From NCBI GenBank assembly GCA_028281045.1, contig JANQKP010000003.1, positions 124,001-188,000 on the forward strand: a DNA stretch of 64,000 nt, given 5' to 3'. The notes below the pieces were generated by a model. The model did not search any database. It was not told the DNA's origin and saw nothing but the letters and a program-made list of their open reading frames with translations. Made by a program: the position numbers and the translations under genes. This DNA comes from Candidatus Altimarinota bacterium. GTDB taxonomy: Bacteria > Patescibacteriota > Gracilibacteria > UM-FILTER-43-11. Shown here piece by piece: positions 25,264 through 32,578 of the stretch (its first letter is position 1; the number at the start of each line of letters is the position of its first letter).

Positions 25264-26904
25264 TTAATAGGCTTCATTTAAGTAGCAAGGTTCGCAGTAC
25301 ACGGTTTCTGGCCTGCTTTCATCGTACGTGGTTTTAATTTCTTTATCACATTTCTGGCAGCTTCTATCCCATAGCTTTCTAGGGTTTCTAAGGACCATGC
25401 GATCATGATGACGCACCTCCCAGCTTCTTCTTGGAAGCGGCAGGTTGTGTTCTTTTAGAAACTTGAGTTCCTGTGGAATAATCTTGAAAAGCTTGCCGGT
25501 TTTTTCACAAGGCAGTAGCTCTTTTACGATGTCCTCGTCTGCATCCTTAATATCATCTGGAATCTGTTTTTCTGGCCCTTTATAGTTTTGCTTATTGCCC
25601 ATGTTTTTCCAGCGTAAGCCCTTAGCCTCTGCTTCCTCTTGGGTCAGCGGCACATATTCTTGGGCCATCGTTTCATTGTAAGCAAATGGGCTTAAATCCA
25701 TAGGGAAATATTTACCCCATTCCCCTGTGTTCTTCATATGCTCTATGATTTTTGCTTTAAGGGCCTCGTACTCTTCTTTTGAATATTGCTTATTCAAAAT
25801 AATGTATTTTCCGCTTTTAATTCCCACAGCCCCAAAGCAATCTTTACTGGCGTAGCAGTTATCACAGTAATCCATATCAGCGCTTTCGTTCAGTACGTTA
25901 TGGCAATTTCTTAAGTTGTATCCATGACTTGCCGTACAGTTATACACCCACTCACTTTTTGCAGGGCTATAGTTACAATCGTAGCTATTACTAAAGCTTT
26001 CTGCGGTGGCCATATAGCGGCAATCTTCACAGTTTTTAGCGTCGTAAGAATCATAAACGTTTTTACAGTTATAAAGATAATCTCCGGTTACATTTTCATT
26101 GTTGATTCCATGGAGATTCTTAACAATATGCCCTTTTGTAAGTTCTTCCATTTTCTTTTTAGCCATATCAATAAAGGCTTTATTCCCACTGTTAAACTCT
26201 GCCATTTTCTTCTCGTATTCTTCTTTGGTATGTGGCTCATTAAAAATGTAATACTGCTTATTTTTAAGACCTACACACCCAAAACTATCTCTCACGGAAG
26301 TACAGTCTAAGAGAAACATGGAATCCTTGCAGCCTTCACAGCTTTGTGAGAAGGCTAGGTTGTAGCAATCGAAGCAATCTACACATTCATAGCATTGCTC
26401 GCTGCGATATACATAAAGGCAATCGAAGCAGTCTTTGGATTGCCAAACAATGTGCCCATAGCAACAATCTTCGTTTTTAACGTTTCCAAAAACGAGATAG
26501 GTATTCTTACTATCGAAAGCTAGATTAGAATACTCGCTATTTTCACAGCTGGTATTCATAATATTCATACGAGGCACTTTCATGTGCAGCTCTTTTAGCT
26601 GCTCAAAGAAAGGCCTATTAAAGTCCATATCTTGCCCATAATCTAGTGGATCCCACTTATCTCCCCACCACTCATTCATTTCATAAACCGGGAAAGGGGC
26701 ATCGCTATCGTACATCGAAATAATCTGCTTTCCGGTGAGGTCGCATTTGCGATGATAAAGATTATAAAAATTTCTAAACGCAATCCTATTCTGCATGCGG
26801 CACTTTGGGCAAAGCTCTGGATCTGGAATATCCATTTTTGCATAAAATTCTCGGTCTTTATCCGTAATTTCAAACCCGGTGTTGCAGTTTTTACAATCTG
26901 TCAT
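25264..26904 (-). CDS. cysteine-rich zinc-ribbon repeat protein, paralogue 5 (operon leader)
   Basis: 546 residues, start MTDCKNC. CPKCRMQNR near residue 40, KCDLTGKQIIS, NEWWGDKWD, DMDFNRPFFEQ, then repeats DCCYGHIVWQSKDCFDCLY, QCYECVDCFDCYN and SCEGCKDSMFLLDC; motifs NEPHTKEEYEKKM and NKQYSKEEYEALKAKIIEHMK; C-terminal CQKC...YCEPCYLNEAY. First gene of a two-gene operon divergent from a methyltransferase and TrmB-type regulator. The 18-base operators lie between. Confidence 0.85.
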   Translation of the reverse strand: MTDCKNCNTGFEITDKDREFYAKMDIPDPELCPKCRMQNRIAFRNFYNLYHRKCDLTGKQIISMYDSDAPFPVYEMNEWWGDKWDPLDYGQDMDFNRPFFEQLKELHMKVPRMNIMNTSCENSEYSNLAFDSKNTYLVFGNVKNEDCCYGHIVWQSKDCFDCLYVYRSEQCYECVDCFDCYNLAFSQSCEGCKDSMFLLDCTSVRDSFGCVGLKNKQYYIFNEPHTKEEYEKKMAEFNSGNKAFIDMAKKKMEELTKGHIVKNLHGINNENVTGDYLYNCKNVYDSYDAKNCEDCRYMATAESFSNSYDCNYSPAKSEWVYNCTASHGYNLRNCHNVLNESADMDYCDNCYASKDCFGAVGIKSGKYIILNKQYSKEEYEALKAKIIEHMKNTGEWGKYFPMDLSPFAYNETMAQEYVPLTQEEAEAKGLRWKNMGNKQNYKGPEKQIPDDIKDADEDIVKELLPCEKTGKLFKIIPQELKFLKEHNLPLPRRSWEVRHHDRMVLRNPRKLWDRSCQKCDKEIKTTYDESRPETVYCEPCYLNEAY

Positions 26905-26962
26905 TAAATGTTATTAGGCCATATTTTTAAATTAAATTTGGCGAATTTTACGTATAAAAAAT

Positions 26963-26991
26963 AACATACCAAAGCGCCACCGTAGTGTCAA
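26963..26991 (-). promoter_or_regulatory. promoter of the two-gene cysteine-rich operon
   Basis: Minus strand: TTGACA, 17-base spacer, TATGTT; leader of ~50 bases before the ATG at 26904. Operator A lies five bases upstream of the -35. Confidence 0.5.
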
Positions 26992-26996
26992 GTCTT

Positions 26997-27014
26997 TGTT
27001 GGCTTTATTCAACA
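26997..27014. promoter_or_regulatory. operator site A (27 kb locus)
   Basis: TGTTGGCTTTATTCAACA, arms TGTTG/CAACA around eight bases. It sits midway between the two divergent -35 boxes, near -50 for both, where an activator could act. Confidence 0.65.
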
Positions 27015-27019
27015 ATATC

Positions 27020-27048
27020 TTGACTTTTTAACAAGGACTTTTTATTGT
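27020..27048 (+). promoter_or_regulatory. promoter of the methyltransferase-regulator operon
   Basis: TTGACT, 17-base spacer, TATTGT; start near 27055. Operator B lies downstream of the start and could block elongation. Confidence 0.4.
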
Positions 27049-27081
27049 TTTAAAGCCATCCTTTCTAGTTTTCAAAAAATC

Positions 27082-27099
27082 TGTTGAATTTATTCAACA
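27082..27099. promoter_or_regulatory. operator site B (27 kb locus)
   Basis: TGTTGAATTTATTCAACA, symmetric except for the central two bases, the best palindrome of the four sites. Its centre is 85 bases from that of site A, about eight helical turns. Confidence 0.75.
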
Positions 27100-27140
27100 A
27101 CAATCAAAAGGCGTAATATTTGCCCCCTTAACCCAAAACC

Positions 27141-27959
27141 ATGGACGAAAAAAAAGACTATATTATGTACAGTAATCAAGAGGTTGATAACACGCTCGAT
27201 GAAGCCTTTATGACATCTTTTTTGGCCAATGCTCAAAAAGATGAATGGCGAGAGCTAAAGAAACTTTTCGATGAAGTTTATGAGGCTAAAGGAGCCCCTC
27301 TTCGTATTTTAGATATTGGTGTGGGCGATGCCCGTGTTCCTCTGCTTATTCAAAAGGATTACGATTTCGATAAAGTCGAATTTTATGTAGGCTTTGATAA
27401 TGCCCAAATGGAAGTAGATAAAGCTTCTAAGATTATTGAAGAAGCTGGCCTGGGTGATAAAGTAGCCATTCTACAGTTCAACGCCCTAGAACTGAGCCAG
27501 CCAAATGACAATATTATCTTCAAAGATAAATATGACTTGGTGATTTGTACTTACTTCACCCCTGGGAACTTTAAGCCAGATGAAATTAAGCTTGAGACAG
27601 GCGAAGATGGAATGATTGTTCCTTATCCTCAAAGTTGCTTGGAACCCAATCAGAAATTCATCCAAGTTTTTGGGGCTGCTGAAAAGCTGCTAAACCCTGG
27701 GGGAAAACTTGTACTTGGAACAACGTATATCGATAATGAAGAAACCAGGCAAAGACAAATCGATTTCTATGAAAAGTGCGGTATGACCGTTATTACCTCA
27801 GAGAAAGATGAATTCAATGCAACCAAAGAAGGTTTTTGGAGTGAGCGTTTTACAGAAGAGAAGTTTTATAAATATTTTCCAAGTACAGACAAAGAAAACA
27901 TTAAATTTATTCCTTTAGACGATTCTAACTTCGCCCGCATGGTCGTGGTTTCTAAATAA
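27141..27959 (+). CDS. SAM-dependent methyltransferase
   Basis: 272 residues with a class I methyltransferase fold: motif I LRILDIGVGDARVPLL (~53-68), an acidic residue at the end of strand 2 (YVGFDNAQMEV), YDLVICTYFTPGNF as motif IV, and LNPGGKLVLGT as motif VI. Co-transcribed with the TrmB-type regulator (TAATATG junction) and divergent from paralogues 5 and 4 across shared operators. The substrate is not readable. A link to the cysteine-rich proteins (modifying them or their ligand) is inference from position. Confidence 0.8.
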   Translation: MDEKKDYIMYSNQEVDNTLDEAFMTSFLANAQKDEWRELKKLFDEVYEAKGAPLRILDIGVGDARVPLLIQKDYDFDKVEFYVGFDNAQMEVDKASKIIEEAGLGDKVAILQFNALELSQPNDNIIFKDKYDLVICTYFTPGNFKPDEIKLETGEDGMIVPYPQSCLEPNQKFIQVFGAAEKLLNPGGKLVLGTTYIDNEETRQRQIDFYEKCGMTVITSEKDEFNATKEGFWSERFTEEKFYKYFPSTDKENIKFIPLDDSNFARMVVVSK

Positions 27960-27960
27960 T

Positions 27961-28719
27961 ATGCTTAAAGAACTCAATGAACTCGGCCTTACCGCAGAAG
28001 AAGCCAAAGTTTACCTGGCCATTTTGGAGCTTGGAGGAAGCTTTGTTTCGGCCATTGCACGTCGCGCTAAAGTGAATAGATCTTCGTGTTATCACACGCT
28101 AGATAATTTGGTAAAAAAGGGGCTTATTAGCTCTTATCAACGGGGTAAGGTAAAGCATTACGTGGCTGAAGACCCTAAGGTGTTCATTCGTATTGCCGAA
28201 GAGCGCACGCAAAGAACCAAGGATTTAATTCCCCAGCTGCTCTCGGTAACGAATATCTTGGCCTTTAAGCCAAAGATTCGTTTCTTCGAAGGAATAGAAG
28301 GGATTAAAGCGATCTATGAAGATGTACTCACCACAGAAGAAGGCGAAGTACTAGGTTATACCAACTTGGAAGGGATTATTGAGCTCTTCCCGGATTACTT
28401 TAAGCAGTTCAATAAAAAGAAAATAGAGAAAGGAGTGCGCACCAGATACATTGCTCCTGCTACAGAAGAAGGTGTGGATATTGTAGATAAATACTTTCCC
28501 AAGAAATACGATAAAAACCTCCTTGAGATTCTTATGGTGAATCCCAAGGAGTTTAATTTTCAGAATGAAATTGCGATTTATGGGAACAAAGTAGCAGTGA
28601 TGTCCCTGAATAAAGATGAGCTTATTGGGCTACTGGTAGAATCTACCACCTTTGCCCAAAGTATGAAGTCTGTATTTGATCTTGCCTGGCTTGGAGCTAC
28701 TGCCTTTGTGGCCCAGTAG
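27961..28719 (+). CDS. TrmB-type regulator of the two-gene cysteine-rich operon
   Basis: 252 residues. Winged helix LGLTAEEAKVYLAILELGG with recognition region VNRSSCYHTLDNLVKKGLI; C-terminal half from IRFFEGIEGIKAIYEDVL onward. It is paralogous to the regulator at 17.4 kb and, like it, paired with a cysteine-rich operon. The operators differ mainly at the fourth base of the half-site (TGTTG here, TGTCG there), so the two regulators may keep separate targets. Confidence 0.87.
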   Translation: MLKELNELGLTAEEAKVYLAILELGGSFVSAIARRAKVNRSSCYHTLDNLVKKGLISSYQRGKVKHYVAEDPKVFIRIAEERTQRTKDLIPQLLSVTNILAFKPKIRFFEGIEGIKAIYEDVLTTEEGEVLGYTNLEGIIELFPDYFKQFNKKKIEKGVRTRYIAPATEEGVDIVDKYFPKKYDKNLLEILMVNPKEFNFQNEIAIYGNKVAVMSLNKDELIGLLVESTTFAQSMKSVFDLAWLGATAFVAQ

Positions 28720-28720
28720 A

Positions 28721-29107
28721 CTACTGAACTAAGGCATTGAAGCTTTCTCCGGAAGACGTTACTTGACCTCTTGAACCGTGAACTTTGTAGCCATAAAAGA
28801 ATTCTTTTGTTTGGAGTCTGTCGGGGTTTTGATCAAGGGTTCCTTTTGCCGCAGCACGAACATCACTGATGCTCATACCAATTTCAAAAGAATCTCTGAC
28901 GCTACCAATGAATTTCCAAAAATCGAGAGTAGACATAAGAACTCTACAATCTTCCGTGGAGCTAGTTATACCACCCCTGCGGTTTCTCTCGCTATAAGGA
29001 AATGACAGCCTTACATCAAGGGTGTCAGTACCCATAGACTCTACTTGTCTTTTTAGATCATCAATTTTAAATGATGAGCTTTGAAAGTGTCCATATTCTC
29101 TAGCCAT
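28721..29107 (-). CDS. orphan small protein
   Basis: 128 residues, soluble, no signal peptide, one cysteine, no known motif. It converges on the regulator gene with one base between stops. A promoter-like TTTACT-N17-TAAAAT lies at 29132-29160. Coding is supported by its isolated position between real signals rather than by homology. Confidence 0.6.
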   Translation of the reverse strand: MAREYGHFQSSSFKIDDLKRQVESMGTDTLDVRLSFPYSERNRRGGITSSTEDCRVLMSTLDFWKFIGSVRDSFEIGMSISDVRAAAKGTLDQNPDRLQTKEFFYGYKVHGSRGQVTSSGESFNALVQ

Positions 29108-29131
29108 AATAAATTTGTTACTTAAGAGGTC

Positions 29132-29160
29132 ATTTTAAGAAAATATTATTTTGAAGTAAA
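29132..29160 (-). promoter_or_regulatory. promoter of the 128-residue orphan gene
   Basis: Minus strand: TTTACT, 17-base spacer, TAAAAT; leader of ~20 bases. Confidence 0.45.
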
Positions 29161-29162
29161 GT

Positions 29163-29209
29163 AAAAGGCCCCCTCTTTGCATTCTGCAAAGTGTGTGGGC
29201 CTTTTTTCT
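29163..29209. terminator. bidirectional hairpin after the metallo-beta-lactamase-fold gene
   Basis: Outer arms AAAGGCCC / GGGCCTTT and an inner TTTGC / GCAAA with an ATTCT loop; T-runs on either side. It lies 10 bases past the minus-strand stop at 29219. Confidence 0.7.
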
Positions 29210-29218
29210 CATACAAGA

Positions 29219-29794
29219 CTATTGCTCAGAGAGCATAATGATACGGGTCGCATCATCTGGCATTGCTGCCTTTGTCACCTTGAAGCTTTCCTCTTCTTCG
29301 GCTTTACCACCGATTTCTTTTAAGAAAGCAGCAGGGCTTCCTTCTCCAGTTACAGGGATAATAACGCGAGGTTCAATTTCTTCAATAACAGATTTTGCTG
29401 TTTTTGGATCTAGAGATTTTCCATCTGCTGGAACAAAAAGAATATCGATATCTCCAATCTTTTCAGATTGTTCTTCATCGAGTTTAGTTCCTAGGTTTCC
29501 TAGATGACAGAAATGCGTTCCATTTACGGTGTAAGTGTAAATGATGTTTTCTTTTCCGCTAGCGTCTGCAGAGTGGATTCCACGTACGTGGATTCCCCCA
29601 CTTTCGTATTCACCAGGCCAAGAGAAAATTTGTTTTTCTCCTTCTACGCTATCTACAGCGTTATGACCATCGTTATCTGTACTTACGGTAACAATGTTTC
29701 CGCTTAGCTTCGCTTTCGCATGTGGGTCTGCCACAACAACGTTTTTTCCTTCGGTAATAGAGACACAAGAGCCTCCGTGATATTTAACTTCCAT
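29219..29794 (-). CDS. metallo-beta-lactamase-fold protein with degenerate metal site
   Basis: 191 residues resembling the short COG2220 (UlaG-like) branch: starts VKYHGGSCVSI, then VVVADPHA, a WPGEYESGGIHV segment and ILFVPADG. The metal-binding HxHxDH is replaced by STDNDGHNAV. The later aspartate/histidine positions read HLGNLG and IIPVTG rather than HLGDLG and IPMH. It is therefore probably not a normal hydrolase. It lies just downstream of the surface operon, separated by a terminator. Confidence 0.75.
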   Translation of the reverse strand: MEVKYHGGSCVSITEGKNVVVADPHAKAKLSGNIVTVSTDNDGHNAVDSVEGEKQIFSWPGEYESGGIHVRGIHSADASGKENIIYTYTVNGTHFCHLGNLGTKLDEEQSEKIGDIDILFVPADGKSLDPKTAKSVIEEIEPRVIIPVTGEGSPAAFLKEIGGKAEEEESFKVTKAAMPDDATRIIMLSEQ

Positions 29795-29807
29795 TTTTAA
29801 TATTATT

Positions 29808-29840
29808 AAAAGACCTGGGTCATATTAACACAGGTCTTTT
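29808..29840 (-). terminator. terminator of the surface-protein operon
   Basis: AAAAGACCTG and CAGGTCTTTT pair around a 13-base loop; on the minus strand the stem runs into TTTT. It closes the ~13 kb operon. Confidence 0.75.
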
Positions 29841-29866
29841 AAGTAACAAAGTCAGTAATTTTTCGT

Positions 29867-30841
29867 TTAAGCGAATGTTTTTTTAGCTTTCCATCCAAGA
29901 AGTGAAACAAAAGCTAGAAGCATAGCCAGCATCAGGGCTTCTGGCCCTGTTTCTGGCGTCGCATTTACTCCGCTTAGATCTGTACTTGGAGCAGAAATAT
30001 CTGCTACCGCTACAAGTACTGGAGTTGAAACTACAGTGGTTCCACCACTAGCAGCAATAATACCTTGGTTTTGTGCTAGCACTTGTTGTGGAGTCTGAGC
30101 CACGGTATGAGTATTGGCTCTGAATCCGGTCACAGCACCTGGCTGTGAAATTATATTTGTCGTAGTAATTGCAGGTGGAGTTACCGCAGGAGCTTCCGGT
30201 GCTAGTGGCACTGTTCCTGGAGCAGATCCACGAAGCGTTCCTTCTTCAGAAATAGTGGTCACAAGATCTTCGATCATGTCTTGGCTCGCTTCATCTTTTG
30301 CTTTTAGATCTTCTACTTGAGCGGCTAGCTCTTTAAGTAGTTTTTCGTTCGCGGTAAGATTTTCATCTTCATCGCTAGCAATAGGTTCTAGGTCATCTAG
30401 AACAATAGTTTCAGCTTCGGTAATGGGTTCAACCGCAATTGAAACTGCCTCTGTTTCAGGCTGTGAAGAAACTGGTTCAGCCTCTTGCACTTCTTCTACT
30501 TCTTCAGCTTCAGTAGTTTCGGTTTCTACTTCTGCTGCAGGTTCTGCAGGAGCTTCCTCTTCATCGTCTCCGATGATTTCTAGAGGCTTAATCTCTTGAT
30601 TCACTGTAGACGCAGGCGTCCCAGCGGTTTCAAAGATGTTCCCCTGAAGAAGAGAGTTAATGTCTTGTGGAGAAAGCGCTGTAATGGTCACAGCGATCAC
30701 TACGACAAAACCAATTCCCCAAAGGAGTTTGTTTTGTACAGGATCCTGCGCTCTAGTCGCTTTTCCTTTCTTTCCTTTCGAGGCAGGTGTATGTACCTTC
30801 TCGTCCGGAACGGTTACCCATTTTGTTGACTTGCTAGCCAT
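29867..30841 (-). CDS. membrane-anchored, acidic low-complexity surface protein
   Basis: 324 residues, last gene of the surface operon. A short basic cytoplasmic start, a membrane helix near 37-57 (GIGFVVVIAVTITALSP), then a long Glu/Ala/Val/Thr-rich stretch (~95-200). The C-terminus TPETGPEALMLAMLLAFVSLLG...KKTFA is a TG-containing motif, hydrophobic helix and basic tail, like a cell-surface sorting signal. No sortase is seen in the window. Probably a spacer or scaffold in the cell envelope. Confidence 0.7.
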   Translation of the reverse strand: MASKSTKWVTVPDEKVHTPASKGKKGKATRAQDPVQNKLLWGIGFVVVIAVTITALSPQDINSLLQGNIFETAGTPASTVNQEIKPLEIIGDDEEEAPAEPAAEVETETTEAEEVEEVQEAEPVSSQPETEAVSIAVEPITEAETIVLDDLEPIASDEDENLTANEKLLKELAAQVEDLKAKDEASQDMIEDLVTTISEEGTLRGSAPGTVPLAPEAPAVTPPAITTTNIISQPGAVTGFRANTHTVAQTPQQVLAQNQGIIAASGGTTVVSTPVLVAVADISAPSTDLSGVNATPETGPEALMLAMLLAFVSLLGWKAKKTFA

Positions 30842-30871
30842 GATATAAAAAATTAAAAGTGTTTAAATAAA

Positions 30872-31924
30872 TTATTTTTTTCTACGTAAAACGGTAGTTC
30901 CACTTAGACCAGCGGCTGAAAACAGAAGCCAAGAAACTAGCGGACCGTTTTGAGGTTGCTGTGGAATACGTGAAATGTACGCATCTAGTAGTCCTGCAAA
31001 AGGTGAAGTGCTACTTAGAGGTTCATTCACGATGATCCCAACTTCGTCGCTGTAATCTCCTTCTTGAGAAAGCGTATTAAATGCAGTCACTGCAAAGTAA
31101 TAGGTTTCTCCGTTAAGAAGGCCATCTATACGAGCTTGGTTGATATTCACGGTTCTACGACGGGTGTAAGAACCAGAGGTTCTTCCGTAGTAGATGTTGT
31201 ATCCAGTAACGCGAGCATCGGTTACTCCATCCCATTGAAGGTCTACGTATCCAGATCCAGTGTTGGCTTTAAGCCCTGTTGGACGTGGAAGAGTAGCATC
31301 GAATCCGCTACCTCCAATATTTGGATTAACGGTAGGGGTAGGTGCTGGAGTTTCTACGACAGGAGTTTCCACAACTGGCGCAGAAGGCGTTGCTCCTGGA
31401 TTAAGTGTAATAGTCACAGATTCAGGTTCCTCACTAAGAATGTTTAGAGGGAAACCTCCATCAATAATATTTACATTGGTGTGCCCAAGCTCAGAAACTT
31501 GATAATCGTATGGGCTAATTACGGTAGAAACAGGTTCTACTGTTTTAACGCGGAAACGTACTTGTGCTACTACAGCTTCACTTTCTGTTACTCCTCCAGA
31601 AATGTTACTGCGTCCAATTTTCACACGTTTTTCAGCTACTGCAAATTCGTCTTCTCCAGGGGCTGCCAGGGTAAAGGCAGACGCTGAAGTGTCTACAGCA
31701 ACTCCTTCAATTACATCGGTGTCGTAGCTCAGCCATGAGCGTACAGAAATGATGTTTGCAGCGGCTGGGTTTTTAACCAGTACATCTACGGTGAATTCTT
31801 CACCGACAGAAGCAGATGGCACACTTGATTTTAGCTCAAGCTCTGCAGATCCTTGCTGCGCGAAGGTAGGAACAATAAGTCCCAGGGTTAATATGATTGT
31901 GATGAATACGTTTAAGCGTTTCAT
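30872..31924 (-). CDS. secreted cohesin-like plus fibronectin-III protein with C-terminal anchor
   Basis: 350 residues. Signal peptide 1-22 (ending FAQQ), a cohesin-like beta domain ~24-165 (VRSWLSYDTDVIEGVAV, KIGRSNISGG, YQVSELGHTNVNI), a Pro/Thr linker, an FN3 domain ~218-300 (VTGYNIYYGRTSGSYTRR...TYYFAVTAFN), and a C-terminal hydrophobic helix with RRKK tail. The cohesin-like part is clearly paralogous to the lipoprotein encoded just upstream. It could receive dockerins of the two large proteins in the same operon. Confidence 0.8.
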   Translation of the reverse strand: MKRLNVFITIILTLGLIVPTFAQQGSAELELKSSVPSASVGEEFTVDVLVKNPAAANIISVRSWLSYDTDVIEGVAVDTSASAFTLAAPGEDEFAVAEKRVKIGRSNISGGVTESEAVVAQVRFRVKTVEPVSTVISPYDYQVSELGHTNVNIIDGGFPLNILSEEPESVTITLNPGATPSAPVVETPVVETPAPTPTVNPNIGGSGFDATLPRPTGLKANTGSGYVDLQWDGVTDARVTGYNIYYGRTSGSYTRRRTVNINQARIDGLLNGETYYFAVTAFNTLSQEGDYSDEVGIIVNEPLSSTSPFAGLLDAYISRIPQQPQNGPLVSWLLFSAAGLSGTTVLRRKK

Positions 31925-31947
31925 TGGAGTAAAATTAATAGGTTTTT

Positions 31948-32547
31948 TTATTGAATGATTAGGGCTGGGCTTTCTGGTTTAAGCATTACGTTGTAAGCAT
32001 CACCATCTACCACAACGTTGGCAGAAGTGTGACCAGAAAGAGTTGTTTGATAATCAAAGGCGTCTACAAAAGTGGTTCCTTCTGCAGTTGCCTTAAAGTT
32101 AATAGTGGCTACATCGATAGAATTATCGGTAACCGGCACGCTAGAAGAGCGTCCTACTTTAGCTACTCCAGAGATTTGATCGAAATCTTGCTCATATGGA
32201 GCTGCAAATTCAAAGGCAGATCCTTCATCTGAGATCGCTACCCCCTCAAGGGCACTTGGATCATATGAAAGCCACGTTTGAACTGAGGTAATAGGCTTAT
32301 TATTTGGATTATCTAGGGTCACCACAATGGTGATTTCATCTCCCTCACGGCTAGACTTAAGTTCTAGAGCTACATCTCTTTCGGCTTGCTCAGAAACAGC
32401 AGCTAACTTAAGTCCTTCAGAAGGAGCTTGAGCTTGCTCTGCAGCCTCTTGGCTAGAACATCCACCTAGTAATGAAATTGCTCCAAATAAAAGCACAGTT
32501 GCAATCATTGTTTTGTGTGGAGCCATGGTGTTTCTTTCAGTTTTCAT
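31948..32547 (-). CDS. cohesin-like lipoprotein
   Basis: 199 residues with a lipobox (LLGGCSS) at ~28-34, so the mature protein is lipid-anchored outside the membrane. Residues ~60-190 form one cohesin-like domain, sharing the pattern TWLSYDPSALEGVAI, VGRSSS, YQTTLSGHTSANV with its neighbour. Two such receptors next to two dockerin-bearing proteins fit a surface docking system. Start could also be the internal ATG at residue 8. Confidence 0.8.
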   Translation of the reverse strand: MKTERNTMAPHKTMIATVLLFGAISLLGGCSSQEAAEQAQAPSEGLKLAAVSEQAERDVALELKSSREGDEITIVVTLDNPNNKPITSVQTWLSYDPSALEGVAISDEGSAFEFAAPYEQDFDQISGVAKVGRSSSVPVTDNSIDVATINFKATAEGTTFVDAFDYQTTLSGHTSANVVVDGDAYNVMLKPESPALIIQ

Positions 32548-32578
32548 TTTGTTTTTGTTATTTATTTTGTTTTTTATT

